DNA of 64,000 bases from Denitromonas sp. (GCF_034676725.1 NZ_JAUCBR010000004.1:4368001-4432000); one strand, 5' to 3'; positions 51,831 to 61,948 are shown, counted from the stretch's first letter. Notes: generated from the sequence alone by a model not told the origin. Made by a program: numbers and translations.

Positions 51831-52713
51831 CGCTGCGCTCGTACACGGTGCGCCCGCGCGAGCGGAACAGGTCGGCGGCGTGGAGAAAACTCTCCGAGTG
51901 GCCGGCAAAGAGCAAGCCCTCGGGTTTGAGCAAGGGCGAGAAGCGTTGCAGGATGGCGTACTGGGTCGGCTTGTCGAAATAGATCATCACGTTGCGGCAA
52001 AAGATGTAGTCGAGCGGACCGGAGATGCTGTAGCGCGCATCGAGCAGGTTGAGCTTGCGAAAGCTCACCAGCCGCTGCAGTTCCGGACGCACCCGCACCT
52101 GCTCGGCCTGGCTGCCCACGCCCTTGAGGAAGAAGCGCCGCACCCGTGCCGGGTCCATCCGCTCGATCCGGTCGGCGCGATACACGCCGGCCTGCCCTTG
52201 CGCCAGCACATGGGTATCGATGTCGCTGGCGATGATCTGCACCGGTGGCGTCAAGGTGTTGAAGGCCTCGCACGCCGTCATGGCGATCGAGTACGGCTCC
52301 TCGCCGGTCGAGGCCGCGGCGCACCAGATCTTGATCGGCTGGCGCTCCCCGGCCTGCCTCAGCCGCTCGGCCAGGATGTCGAAGTGATGCGCTTCGCGAA
52401 AGAAGGAAGTCAGATTGGTGGTCAGCGAGTTGATGAAGGTCTCCGCCTCCGCCTTGTCGCGCTCGAGCCGGCCCAGGTAGTCGGCAAAGGTCTTGTCGCC
52501 GCAGGCGCGCAGGCGCCGCGACAGACGGCTGTACACCATGTCCTGCTTGGCCGCAGACAGCGAGATGCCGGCCTGCTGGTGAATGAGTTTGCGTACCTTG
52601 TCGAAGTCGGCGGTGGTGAACTGGAATTCGCGCAGCGGCACGGCCGTGTCAATCGGGCTCGGCATGGTTCCTCCGAACCCGGCCAGGGGCGGTCGCTTGA
52701 AGCCGTCGGCCAT
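51808..52713 (-). CDS. cheR: Chemotaxis methyltransferase CheR
   Basis: A 301-residue S-adenosylmethionine-dependent methyltransferase. The N-terminal CheR alpha domain is followed by the SAM-binding WCAAASTGEEPYSIAM and FCRNVMIYFDK. It adds methyl groups to receptors. The ATG at 52713 is just after the receptor gene's stop (52716), and that receptor carries a pentapeptide tether for CheR. Confidence 0.95.
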   Translation of the reverse strand: MADGFKRPPLAGFGGTMPSPIDTAVPLREFQFTTADFDKVRKLIHQQAGISLSAAKQDMVYSRLSRRLRACGDKTFADYLGRLERDKAEAETFINSLTTNLTSFFREAHHFDILAERLRQAGERQPIKIWCAAASTGEEPYSIAMTACEAFNTLTPPVQIIASDIDTHVLAQGQAGVYRADRIERMDPARVRRFFLKGVGSQAEQVRVRPELQRLVSFRKLNLLDARYSISGPLDYIFCRNVMIYFDKPTQYAILQRFSPLLKPEGLLFAGHSESFLHAADLFRSRGRTVYERSDAPRDRP

Positions 52714-52715
52714 GC

Positions 52716-55601
52716 TCAGAACTCCTCCCATTCATCGTTCAGGAAACTGCCGTGGGCGCGCTTCACCTTGGGCAAGGGCGCGCCGACGTCGGTGCGGCCA
52801 CTGCGGCGGTTGCCGCGCGTCGGCAGCGTCGCCACCTTGGCCTTGCGCGCAGCGGCGGTCCGTGCGGGCTGCACCTCGTCCAGCACGGCGTCAGCCGACA
52901 GACGGAAGCGCCGCACCATGTCCACCAGCGCACGCGCCTGGTCTTCCAGCCCCACGGCGGCAGCCGTGGCCTGCTCCACCAGGGCGGCGTTGTGCTGCGT
53001 CACCTCGTCCATCTGGCTCACTGCCTGGGTCACCTGCTCGATGCCGGCGCTCTGTTCGCGGCTGGCGTTGGCAATATCGGTGACCAGGGTGGTCAGGCGC
53101 TTGAAGTTGCCAACCACGGTGCTCATGGTGGCGCCGGTGTCATTGACCAGTTGCGACCCGTCCTCGATGGTCTTGGCCGAATCGGCGATCAGCGACTTGA
53201 TCTCCTTGGCCGCCTGGGCGCTGCGCTGCGCCAGGCCGCGCACCTCGGCAGCGACGACGGCAAAGCCCCGCCCCTGCTCGCCCGCCCGCGCCGCCTCGAC
53301 TGCCGCGTTGAGGGCCAGGATATTGGTCTGGAAGGCGATGGTATCGATCACGCCGACGATATCGCTGATCTGGCGCGCCGAGCCCTGCACGGTCTGCATC
53401 ATCGCCACCACCCGGGCCATCTTGTCGCCCCCTGCCTCGGCCTCGGCGTTGGCCGCCAGGGCCAGTTCATTGGCCTGGCGGGCGCTCAGTGCGTTTTGCT
53501 GCACGGTCGCGTTGAGTTCTTCCATCGCGCTGGCGGTCTCCTCGAGGGTGCTGGCCTGCTCCTCGGTCCGGCTCGACAGGTCGGCGTTGCCGGCAGCGAT
53601 CTCCTCCGCCGTGCTGTTGACCATGTCAGCGCTTTCCTGGATCTGGCTCACCACCTCGCGCAGACGCCGCACCGTGGCGTTGGTGTCATCCTTGAGCTGG
53701 CCGAAGGTGCCACGATAGTCGGCCGAGATGGCGCGGGTCAGGTCGCCATTGGCCATACTGTTGAGGACGGCGGCGACATCGGCCAAACCGGCCTGGATGG
53801 TGTCCATCAGCGCGTTGAGGTCCTCCGACAGCTGCAGGAAGAAGCCGGTCTTGCCCTCGGCCGGCACGCGCTGGCTCAGGTCGCCACTGGCCGCCGCCTT
53901 GACCAGCGCGCCCAGCTCGTCCTCGACCGCCACCTCCGCCGTGCGGTCCACCCACTCGATGGCCGTACCCAGCCGCTCGCCTTCATCGTCGAGCACCGGA
54001 TTAACGGTGAACCGGAAGGTCCGTCCGCCGAGCACGACAGTGGCCCGGTGGGTGCGCTCCAGGCGCGCCAGCAGCTGGCGCTGGTGGGCCGGATCCGTGT
54101 GGAACACATCGATGTTGCTGCCGATCAGCGTGCTGGCGGAGAAATGCGGCAGATCCTTGCGGATATCCGCCTCGGCCCCGCGGAGCATCTCGGCCATCGC
54201 CCGGTTCAGGTAGATGATGTTGAAGTCCTGGTCGGCGATCATCACATTGGTGGCCACGTTGTCCAGCCCGATCTTGATGCGCCGGGTCTCGTCGGCCGCG
54301 CGTCGCGCTTCGCTCAGATCGACGCCGAGCTTGACCTGCATGCATTGCAGCCCGTTGAGCACCGAGCCCAGCTCGTCGCGCTGATCGACCCGGATCACCG
54401 ACCGGAAATTGCCCTCGCTGATCTGGCGCAAGCCTTCGTTGGCGCGCGACAAGGGCCGGATCACCGCACGGAAGGTGGTCACGCCCATGGCCACCAGCAC
54501 GATCAAGGCAATCACGCCGCCCGTCACACCGGTCAGGCGCAGCACCGACGACGTCGTGCTGATCGTCTCGATGTCGGCACGCGCCATGGCGTCGTACGCC
54601 GAAATGGCGGCGGTTATCGTTTGCGATGCCCGCTCGTGAGCCGGCAAAAAGACATTGATGAAGTGCGCATTGAAGGCGGCAAAGCGCCCATCGCTGAGCA
54701 TCAACAGCGCCGGGCGGACGCCCTTGTCGAGCAGCTCGGTGCGCGCCTTGAGCACATCCTCGGCCAGCGCCCGCTGATCCGTGGGCAGGCCGGCGGGAAT
54801 CCCGGCGGCCCACACTTGTTCGATCCGCGCGATGTCACGCTCGACAATGGCCAGGTGAGACGCAATCTCGTCATCGTGCAAGGCCCGGCTAGGCGCCGCA
54901 GGATCGTGTGCCGCGGCCATGCGCAGCTGCAGGCCGATCTCGGCGAAGCGCTCGTGCACCTGTGCCATTTCCAGGGCCGGCACGAGGCGCGAATCGTATA
55001 CCGAGGTCATGCCGCGTTCGGCGGTCTGGATGCCGAAGTAGCCGATTGCCGTTCCCATCACGATCAGCGTGCACACGGCCAGGACCAGAGCGCTCAAGCG
55101 CTGGCGAATCGTGATGTTGCCCAGGCGCTTGCGCCAGCGCAGCTGCCGCTGGCTGACAAGCTGCCCGCCCTCGAACGCCAGGCCGGCGGCCTGGCCCTCG
55201 CGGAACTGGCGATAGACCTGCGCCATGCGGCTGACGACGTCGCGATCAGCCCGGCCGCGCAAGGACATGTAGCCGACCACCTGCCCGCCTTCACGCATCG
55301 GCGCCACATTGGCGTGCACCCAATAGTGGTCGCCGTTCTTGCAGCGGTTCTTGATGTAGCCAGTCCATGCCCGCCCCGCCTTCAGGCAGCGCCACAGATC
55401 GTCGAAGACCTCGGCCGGCATGTCCGGGTGACGCAGGATGTTGTGCGCCTTGCCGATCAGCTCCGCCTCGGCGTAGCCGGAGATGTCGACCAGGCTGCGA
55501 TTGACATACGTGATCTGCCCCTTGAGGTCCGTCATCGAGACGAGCGAGACATCATTCTCGACCTCGACCTCGCGATCCGTCACAGGCAGGTTGGTTCTCA
55601 T
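52716..55601 (-). CDS. Methyl-accepting receptor with PAS domains and a C-terminal EWEEF tether
   Basis: A 961-residue receptor. The N-terminal Aer-type PAS domain has SLVDISGYAEAELIGKAHN and the GDHYWVHANVAP segment. A membrane segment (near residue 170-190), a helical periplasmic region, a second membrane segment (near 360-380), HAMP, a second PAS domain (about 455-560), further HAMP-like helices and the signalling domain follow. The signalling hairpin tip is QTNILALNAAVEAARAGEQ near residue 755. It ends NDEWEEF, which fits the CheR/CheB-docking pentapeptide. Confidence 0.93.
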   Translation of the reverse strand: MRTNLPVTDREVEVENDVSLVSMTDLKGQITYVNRSLVDISGYAEAELIGKAHNILRHPDMPAEVFDDLWRCLKAGRAWTGYIKNRCKNGDHYWVHANVAPMREGGQVVGYMSLRGRADRDVVSRMAQVYRQFREGQAAGLAFEGGQLVSQRQLRWRKRLGNITIRQRLSALVLAVCTLIVMGTAIGYFGIQTAERGMTSVYDSRLVPALEMAQVHERFAEIGLQLRMAAAHDPAAPSRALHDDEIASHLAIVERDIARIEQVWAAGIPAGLPTDQRALAEDVLKARTELLDKGVRPALLMLSDGRFAAFNAHFINVFLPAHERASQTITAAISAYDAMARADIETISTTSSVLRLTGVTGGVIALIVLVAMGVTTFRAVIRPLSRANEGLRQISEGNFRSVIRVDQRDELGSVLNGLQCMQVKLGVDLSEARRAADETRRIKIGLDNVATNVMIADQDFNIIYLNRAMAEMLRGAEADIRKDLPHFSASTLIGSNIDVFHTDPAHQRQLLARLERTHRATVVLGGRTFRFTVNPVLDDEGERLGTAIEWVDRTAEVAVEDELGALVKAAASGDLSQRVPAEGKTGFFLQLSEDLNALMDTIQAGLADVAAVLNSMANGDLTRAISADYRGTFGQLKDDTNATVRRLREVVSQIQESADMVNSTAEEIAAGNADLSSRTEEQASTLEETASAMEELNATVQQNALSARQANELALAANAEAEAGGDKMARVVAMMQTVQGSARQISDIVGVIDTIAFQTNILALNAAVEAARAGEQGRGFAVVAAEVRGLAQRSAQAAKEIKSLIADSAKTIEDGSQLVNDTGATMSTVVGNFKRLTTLVTDIANASREQSAGIEQVTQAVSQMDEVTQHNAALVEQATAAAVGLEDQARALVDMVRRFRLSADAVLDEVQPARTAAARKAKVATLPTRGNRRSGRTDVGAPLPKVKRAHGSFLNDEWEEF

Positions 55602-55699
55602 TCTGTTCCCCTTCCGGTGTGCCCCGTTTGGCGGCCCACCGGTGTCTTTCGGCTATGCAGGTATTTACGACCAGCCGCTGACCGACTTGACCCCTGCGC

Positions 55700-56203
55700 T
55701 CAGCCGTCTGCGTCGCTGTCGAACAAGGCCATCTCGGGCGATCGCATCATGCGTTCGATATCCAGCAAGATGAGCATCTGCGTGTCGACCGTAGCCAGAC
55801 CGAGGAGGAATCCCGCGCCGATCTGGTTGGAGATCTCCGTCGCCGGGTGGATGTCCCGGGTCGGCAGATCGAGCACATCGGACACGCCATCGACGACGAT
55901 GCCGACCACGCGCGGACCGATGTTGAGGATGATCACCACGGTAAACGGGGTGTACTCGACGCGACCGACGCCGAACTTCACACGCAGGTCGACGATGGGG
56001 ACGATGGTGCCCCGCAGGTTGATGACCCCCTTGATGAACGCCGGCGCATTGGCAATGCTGGTGACCGGGTCGTAGCCCCGGATCTCCTGCACCTTGAGAA
56101 TGTCGATGGCGTACGCCTCGTCACCGAGCACAAAGCTCAGGAACGCCTGTCGGGTGCCGTCCTCATCGCCTCCGGCGCGCGGCGCAGTTGCTGCGTATTG
56201 CAT
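55700..56203 (-). CDS. cheW: Chemotaxis coupling protein CheW
   Basis: A 167-residue CheW: AIDILKVQEIRGYDPVT near residue 32, INLRGTIVPIVDLRVKFG near residue 63 and IVVDGVSDVLDL near residue 100. It bridges receptors and CheA. The ATG at 56203 is used; a longer N-terminal form reads differently and lies in the region of the upstream terminator. It is followed by the PAS-domain receptor gene. Confidence 0.94.
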   Translation of the reverse strand: MQYAATAPRAGGDEDGTRQAFLSFVLGDEAYAIDILKVQEIRGYDPVTSIANAPAFIKGVINLRGTIVPIVDLRVKFGVGRVEYTPFTVVIILNIGPRVVGIVVDGVSDVLDLPTRDIHPATEISNQIGAGFLLGLATVDTQMLILLDIERMMRSPEMALFDSDADG

Positions 56204-56278
56204 GAAAAGCCTCGTCGAACGCTTGCCCGGATAACGGCAACCGGGCGCGGCTTCTGAAGGGCTGGCAGCGGCGGGCGG

Positions 56279-56309
56279 GCAAAAAGAACGGCCCGTAACG
56301 GGCCGCTGC
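56279..56309 (-). terminator. Terminator between cheA and cheW
   Basis: On the minus strand CGGCCCGT and ACGGGCCG form an 8-bp stem followed by TTCTTTTTG. It splits the motility run into two transcriptional units. Confidence 0.8.
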
Positions 56310-56336
56310 GAACGCCACTTGGCGAGGAGATGAGGG

Positions 56337-58389
56337 TCAGGCCGCGACCGGGTGCAGCCGACGAACACCGCCGGCCAGCGCCGGCAGGTCGAGAATCATG
56401 GCGACGCGCCCGTCGCCGAGGATGGTGGCCCCGGAGAAGCCTTTGACACGACGGAAATTGGTTTCGAGGCTCTTGATGACCACCTGGTGCTGACCGAGCA
56501 GCTCATCGACGAACAGCGCCACCTGCGCGCCGTCCACCTGCACCACGACCATGATGCCCTCGGTCCAGTCGGTCTTGCCATCGGCCACACCGAATTCCCG
56601 GTGCAGCTCGACCACCGGCAGGTAGCGCCCGCGGACGCGGATCAGGCGGCGAACGCCGGAGACGCTGTGCACCATGTCGGCGCTCGGCTGCAGCGATTCG
56701 GCAATCAGCGTCAGCGGCAGGATGTAGGTCTCGCTGCCCACGCGCACCGACATGCCATCGAGAATCGCCAGCGTGAGCGGCAGGCGCACGGTAAAGCGTG
56801 TGCCCACCCCGTGGATGGACTGCACGTCGACCCGCCCCCCCATGGCCGAGATGTTGCGCCGGACCACGTCCATGCCCACGCCACGACCCGAGACGTCGGT
56901 GACCACCTCTGCGGTCGAGAAACCGGGCTCGAAGATCAGTTGCCAGACCTCCGCATCGGTCAGGCTGTCGGGCACCGCCAGCCCCTGCTGCCGCGCCTTG
57001 GCCAGAATCCGATCACGGTCGAGCCCGGCGCCGTCGTCGCCCACCTCGATCACGACATGGCCGCTCTGGTGCGAGGCGGCCAGGGTAATGGTGCCGGTCG
57101 CCGGCTTGCCCCGGGCGCGGCGCACATCGGCCCGTTCGATGCCATGGTCCAGGCTGTTGCGCACCAGGTGGGTGAGCGGATCGGCCAGGCGCTCGACCAG
57201 CCCCTTGTCCAGTTCGGTGTGCTCGCCGAGCAGCTTGAGCTCGACGGCTTTGTCGAGTTTGCGCGACAGGTCATGCACCACGCGCGGAAAGCGCGAAAAC
57301 ACCGTCGATATCGGCAGCATGCGCACCGACATCACCGTATCCTGCAGATCGCGCATGTTGCGCTGGAGCTGGTCGATCCCGGCGAGCAGGCGCTCGTGGC
57401 GCACCGGGTCGATGCCCTGCGACGAGGCCATCAGCATGGCCTGGGTAATCACCAGTTCGCCGACCAGGTTGATCATCAGGTCGACCTTTTCCACGCTGAC
57501 CCGGATCGAGGTGTCGCCCCCCTTGGCCGCGGGTGGCGGCTCAGGCACCGGCGCCGGCGGGGCCAGGTTGAACAAAGAACCCGTAGGCCGCCTCGTCCTC
57601 CTCCGCCGTCGGCGACGCAGCCGGCACGGGCGCGAAGAAACCATAGGCGCTGCCCTCGCCATCGGGCGCTTCTGCGCCAGCCGCGCGGATATCCACCGAC
57701 CCCGGCTCGGCCATGAAATCGAGTACGTCGCGCAAGGTCTCGGCCGGCATCAGGGTGGTGATCTTCAGCCACCAGGCCCGGTCCTCGGCGTCGGCGGCCG
57801 GCCGCTGCACAACGTCCACCCCGCCGAGGCGGCCGAGTTCATCGAGCAGGTTGTCGAGCAGTGCCGGCTCGTTGGCCACATGCGGTTCGGCCACGAAACG
57901 TACGTCGAACACCTCGGCCAGCAGCGCGCTGGATGTCGGCGCCGGATCGCATGTGGCCGGCGATGCCGCCGGTGCCGGCGCCGCCGTGCGCACCGCCTCC
58001 GCCGCGCCGTCGAGCGCTGTCAGGCGCGCCACGATGGCCGCCGCCTGCGCCGGGTCGGCCTTGCCCTGGCCACGATGGCCGGCGAGCTGGGCGCGCAGCA
58101 CATCGCCGGCGGCCAGGCAGGCGTCGACGATCTCGGGCTCGAGCGCACGCGCGCCCTTGCGCACATCGTCCAGCAGGCTCTCCATCACATGGGTGATCTG
58201 CGCCATGTCGGAGAAGCCGAAGGTCGACGCCGACCCCTTGATCGAGTGCGCGGCCCGAAACACCGCGTTGAGTTCTTCGGCGTCGGGATGGCGCAGGTCG
58301 ATCGACACCAGCAGGTTCTCGATCTGGCCCAGGTGCTCCTCGGCCTCGTCGAAAAACACCTGATGGAACTGACTCATGTCGATGGACAT
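56337..58389 (-). pseudogene. cheA: CheA-type histidine kinase, frameshifted between P2 and P3 regions
   Basis: The 5' frame (58389 to about 57573) has the P1 domain with His48 (RAAHSIKGSASTFGF) and a P2-like region. The second frame (about 57573 to 56337) carries dimerisation, ATP-binding (HLVRNSLDHGIE, VGDDGAGLD, GRGVGMDVVRRNI) and CheW-like domains. Frame one stops at 57541 without those domains. One extra base near 57570-57583 explains it; the joined protein would be about 683 residues. It may be a real lesion or a sequencing error. GGAGGG precedes the ATG at 58389. Confidence 0.85.
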
Positions 58390-58400
58390 CGCCCGCCCTC

Positions 58401-58766
58401 CTATCCGATGACCTTGCGCACCACTTCGATCAGCTTGAGCGGATCGAAGGGCTTGACCATCCAGCCCGTGGCGCCGGCCGACCGCCCCTGCGCCTTCATC
58501 GCCTCGGACGATTCGGTCGTCAGCATCAGGATGGGCACCTGGCGGTAAGCCGGCAGCTCGCGCAGTGCGCGGATCAGCGCCAGGCCATCCATGTGCGGCA
58601 TGTTCTGGTCGGTCAGCACCAGGTCAAACTGTTGCTCGCGGGCACGGGCCAGCCCGTCGCGCCCGTCCACGGCGTCAACCACCGTGTAGCCGGCGCTCCT
58701 GAGCGTGAAGTTGACCATCTGCCGAATCGAGGCAGAGTCGTCAACGGCCAGTACGTTCTTTGTCAT
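58401..58766 (-). CDS. cheY: Response regulator, CheY-type
   Basis: A 121-residue receiver with AVDDSASIRQMV, the phosphorylated Asp in LVLTDQNMPHMDG, and the Lys in MVKPFDPLKL. It is closer to PilH/CheY-like regulators paired with the adjacent CheA than to the motor-binding CheY at 45334. The ATG at 58766 follows GGAAAGGGG. It lies 11 bases before the cheA. Confidence 0.92.
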   Translation of the reverse strand: MTKNVLAVDDSASIRQMVNFTLRSAGYTVVDAVDGRDGLARAREQQFDLVLTDQNMPHMDGLALIRALRELPAYRQVPILMLTTESSEAMKAQGRSAGATGWMVKPFDPLKLIEVVRKVIG

Positions 58767-58790
58767 CCGCCCCTTTCCTGTCAATGCTGC

Positions 58791-59891
58791 TCAAAACAAT
58801 TCCACACTGCCGTCCGGCGTCGCACCGCGACGCACCGGCGGCCGGGCACCCCGCTCGGCAACGCCCTTGAGCACATGCCCGATCCGCTCGGCACGCTCGC
58901 ACAAGGCGCGCACCGCGCCGGCATCGCGCGCGCGTGCCGCGTCATGAGCCACGGCGCCGAGTTCGGCCAGCGCTTCACGCATGCCGCCAATCCGCGCCGC
59001 CATGTGCCCCACCATCTGGCCGACAATATCCTGAAACTGCAAGGCCTCGATCACCCGTGCGGCATCGTGATCAAGGGCCGACTGCGGCGGGCCATCCGCC
59101 AGCCAGCGCAGCGCGCCGGCCTTGAGGGTGGCCGCGTCTGCCACGCGCTGCGCATGGTTGGCCGCAACCGCCGCGCGTGCCTGCTCGATCAAGGTCTGCA
59201 TCACGGCCAGCACGGCGCCAATCTGCGCGCCCGCCGCTTGCGTGCGTGCCGACAGCGCCGCGATCTGGCTGGCGCCGACGGCCACCTGGTGCGCCTCGTG
59301 GCCACGCGCCGCCTCGACCGACACATTGCTTGCCAGCATTCCCACCTCCTGGCCGATGCCGTCGATCTCGCGCAGCAGCACGCCGGCCTGCGCCACCCGC
59401 GCGGCAATCTCCTGCGTCAGCGCATCGTCACGCTGGCGGGTCGCGGTCTCGGATTCGACGACACGATCGACCGCCGCGACCAGCGCACGCACGTTGGCGC
59501 GCACCGCCGCGTCATCGGCCCCCGGCCGTGGCGCGACCGCACCGAGCGCTGTCTGCATGGCGCTGAAACTGCGGGTCAGCTGGTCGACCGCATCGGCGAG
59601 CGCGCCGAGAATCTGGGCCGTATCGGCCTCCACGGCCCTGAATTGTTCGTCGAATGCCGACAGGCAGGCACTCAGGTCGGCATCGAGCCGGGCCATCGGC
59701 GTCGCCGCCTCGCTGTCGGCGCCGGTACCGGCGCGGGCGGCAAACACGGCAGCCACCGCCCAGCCGGCCGCCACTGCGCCAATGCCCAGCCAGAGGCGGC
59801 CCGGCAGGTCGGGAGCGAACGCCAGGATCACCCCCACCAGGAGCGACCAGGCACTTGCGATAACGAGAAGGGAAAGCGACCGGAGCGGCAT
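58791..59891 (-). CDS. Degenerate MCP-like protein with a CheZ-like motif
   Basis: A 366-residue protein with two N-terminal membrane segments (about 8-27 and 33-50), then a long helical region. Residues near 182-210 resemble the MCP hairpin tip but are altered (MLASNVSVEAARG versus the usual NLLALNAAIEAARAG). Near residue 285 the segment LQFQDIVGQMVGHM resembles the active helix of CheZ (DFQDLTGQ). It sits between motB and cheY. It could be a signal-modulating or phosphatase-like protein. Confidence 0.75.
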   Translation of the reverse strand: MPLRSLSLLVIASAWSLLVGVILAFAPDLPGRLWLGIGAVAAGWAVAAVFAARAGTGADSEAATPMARLDADLSACLSAFDEQFRAVEADTAQILGALADAVDQLTRSFSAMQTALGAVAPRPGADDAAVRANVRALVAAVDRVVESETATRQRDDALTQEIAARVAQAGVLLREIDGIGQEVGMLASNVSVEAARGHEAHQVAVGASQIAALSARTQAAGAQIGAVLAVMQTLIEQARAAVAANHAQRVADAATLKAGALRWLADGPPQSALDHDAARVIEALQFQDIVGQMVGHMAARIGGMREALAELGAVAHDAARARDAGAVRALCERAERIGHVLKGVAERGARPPVRRGATPDGSVELF

Positions 59892-59999
59892 TCGGGTTCC
59901 GCATGAAAGAAGCAGGCTGTCATGTCCATAACGTCCCGCCCCCCTGCCGACTTTAGCGCGCCGCCGCCCGCCCGACCGGTGGTCGGCGGCGTGTCGGCG

Positions 60000-61058
60000 C
60001 TAGCGCTGCGAGGGCATGACGATGCGCGGCCGGAGCTCGCCGCGCGGCGTCTCCCGTGGCGCCATGACGGGCGGCGGCAAGGCGGCCGCGGGCGCCGGCG
60101 GGCGTTGCGCCAGCCCCTCGGCGATGCGTGCCTCATCGGCACCGTTGCCCACCTCCATGCGCTCGGGCGCACCGCGCACGGCCGCCTCGGCCTTGCGATT
60201 GAGGACAATGATGCTGATCCGCCGGTTGGTCGGGTCGAACGGGTCCTCGGACTTGAACGGAATGGTGTCGGCCAGCCCGACCACGCGAATCACCTTGTCG
60301 TCTTCGAGCCCGCCGACCACCAGTTCGCGACGCGAGGCGTTGGCCCGGTTGGCCGACAGCTCCCAGTTGGAGAAGCCACGATTGCCCCCGGCGTACTGGC
60401 TGGCGTCGGTGTGGCCGGACAGGCTGATCCGGTTCTTGACCTGGTTGAGCGCCCGGCCGATGGCGTGGAGCAGCGTCCGGGTGTAGGGCTGCAGGGTGTC
60501 ACTGCCGCCCGAGAACATCGGGCGGTTCTGCTCATCCACGATCTGGATGCGCAGCCCCTCATCGGTGATGTCCATCACCAGCTGGTCCTTGAGCGCGCGC
60601 AGCGCCGAGCTGGCCTCGATCAAGGCTTCGATCTGGCCCTTCAGATCCACCAGGGCGGCACGCTCCGCGGCCTCGAACTGCGCCGCATCGTGCCCCTTGG
60701 CCACGGCCGACGGGTCGCGCGCAGCGTCGAGATTGACCGTCTTGTTGGCCTGGACTTCGCCACGTTTGACCTGCCCCAGGGAGCGCGTCAGGTCTTCGCC
60801 GCCGCCCTTGATGATGCTCGAGCTGTCGCCCGAGCCGGAGCCGCCTTCGAGGCCGACCTTGAGCGGGTTCTGGAAGAATTCGGCAATACCTTCCTTGTCG
60901 CCCTCGGCGGTCGAGCCGAGCAGCCACATCAGCAGAAAGAAGGCCATCATCGCCGTCACGAAGTCGGCGTAGGCGATCTTCCACGCACCACCGTGCGCGC
61001 CGCCGCCGCCCTTCTTGATCTTCTTGACGACAATAGGTTGTTGGGTATCGTCACTCAT
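60000..61058 (-). CDS. motB: Flagellar motor stator protein MotB
   Basis: A 352-residue protein with one membrane helix (AYADFVTAMMAFFLLMWLLG) carrying the proton-carrying Asp32, a plug/linker, and an OmpA-like peptidoglycan-binding domain (SLSGHTDASQYAGGNRGFSN). The Asp at position 32 is as in E. coli MotB. The ATG follows motA by 35 bases. Confidence 0.95.
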   Translation of the reverse strand: MSDDTQQPIVVKKIKKGGGGAHGGAWKIAYADFVTAMMAFFLLMWLLGSTAEGDKEGIAEFFQNPLKVGLEGGSGSGDSSSIIKGGGEDLTRSLGQVKRGEVQANKTVNLDAARDPSAVAKGHDAAQFEAAERAALVDLKGQIEALIEASSALRALKDQLVMDITDEGLRIQIVDEQNRPMFSGGSDTLQPYTRTLLHAIGRALNQVKNRISLSGHTDASQYAGGNRGFSNWELSANRANASRRELVVGGLEDDKVIRVVGLADTIPFKSEDPFDPTNRRISIIVLNRKAEAAVRGAPERMEVGNGADEARIAEGLAQRPPAPAAALPPPVMAPRETPRGELRPRIVMPSQR

Positions 61059-61093
61059 GCGATCGATGTCTCAAGCCCGCAGCGCAAGTCCGG

Positions 61094-61948
61094 TCAGCCC
61101 TTGCGGCTCTTCACGTCATCTTCCAGCTCGGTGAAGGAAGGACGATCGGTGGAGAACAGCACCTTGCGGCCAAACTCGATGGCCACCTGCGGTGCGTAAC
61201 CGTTCATGCTCGCCAGCAGCACCACCTTCATGCACTGGTAGATCTTGCTGCCCTCTTCCACCTTCTGTTCGAGCTGGCCCGCGATCGGCGCCACAAAGCC
61301 GTAGGAGACGAGAATACCGAGGAAGGTCCCGACCAGTGCGCCACCGATCATCTTGCCGAGCACCGCCGGCGGCTGTCCGACCGAGCCCATCACGTTCACC
61401 ACCCCCATCACCGCCACCACGATACCGAAGGCGGGCACCGAATCGGCGACCTTCGACATCACATGGGCAGGGCCGTGGGCCTCCTGGTGATGGGTCTCGA
61501 TCTCCATGTCCATCAGGTTCTCGATCTCGAAGGCATTGAGGTTGCCGCCGACCATCATGCGCAGGTAGTCGGTGAGGAACTCCACCGCGTGGTGGTCGGC
61601 CATGAAGGCCGGATACTTTGAAAAAATCGGGCTGGATTCGGCATTCTCGATGTCACCCTCGATCGACATCAGGCCCTCCTTGCGCACCTTGGAGAGCAGC
61701 TCGTACATGAGCGCGAGCACGTCCATGTAATAGGCCTTGTTGTAGGCCGAGCCCTTGAGCACCGAAGGCAGCGCACCCATCGTCGACTTGATCGCCTTGA
61801 TGCCGTTGCTGGCCACGAAACCGCCGATCATCAGGCCGACGATGGCGATGTATTCGGTCGGCACCCACAGCGCGGCAAGACTGCCGTGGACCGCGTAGGT
61901 GCCAAGCGAGGCGGCGAGCACGATGACGTATCCGATGATAAGAAACAT
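61094..61948 (-). CDS. motA: Flagellar motor stator protein MotA
   Basis: A 284-residue membrane protein with four segments (near the N-terminus, then around residues 30-50, 170-190 and 200-220). The cytoplasmic loop includes LSKVRKEGLMSIEGDIEN, and the conserved Pro in ADSVPAFGIVVAVMGVVN. It forms the proton channel with MotB. The gene follows the flhC terminator. Confidence 0.95.
   Translation of the reverse strand: MFLIIGYVIVLAASLGTYAVHGSLAALWVPTEYIAIVGLMIGGFVASNGIKAIKSTMGALPSVLKGSAYNKAYYMDVLALMYELLSKVRKEGLMSIEGDIENAESSPIFSKYPAFMADHHAVEFLTDYLRMMVGGNLNAFEIENLMDMEIETHHQEAHGPAHVMSKVADSVPAFGIVVAVMGVVNVMGSVGQPPAVLGKMIGGALVGTFLGILVSYGFVAPIAGQLEQKVEEGSKIYQCMKVVLLASMNGYAPQVAIEFGRKVLFSTDRPSFTELEDDVKSRKG

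Noticed and set aside
55640..55680. TAAA and GCCGAAAG upstream of the PAS receptor as a sigma-28 promoter
   Set aside because: Spacing is about 10 bases instead of about 15.
52752..56075. 1,107-codon open frame on plus opposite the PAS receptor and cheW
   Set aside because: Striking length, but it mirrors two conserved minus-strand genes and its sequence is low-complexity His/Arg/Leu.
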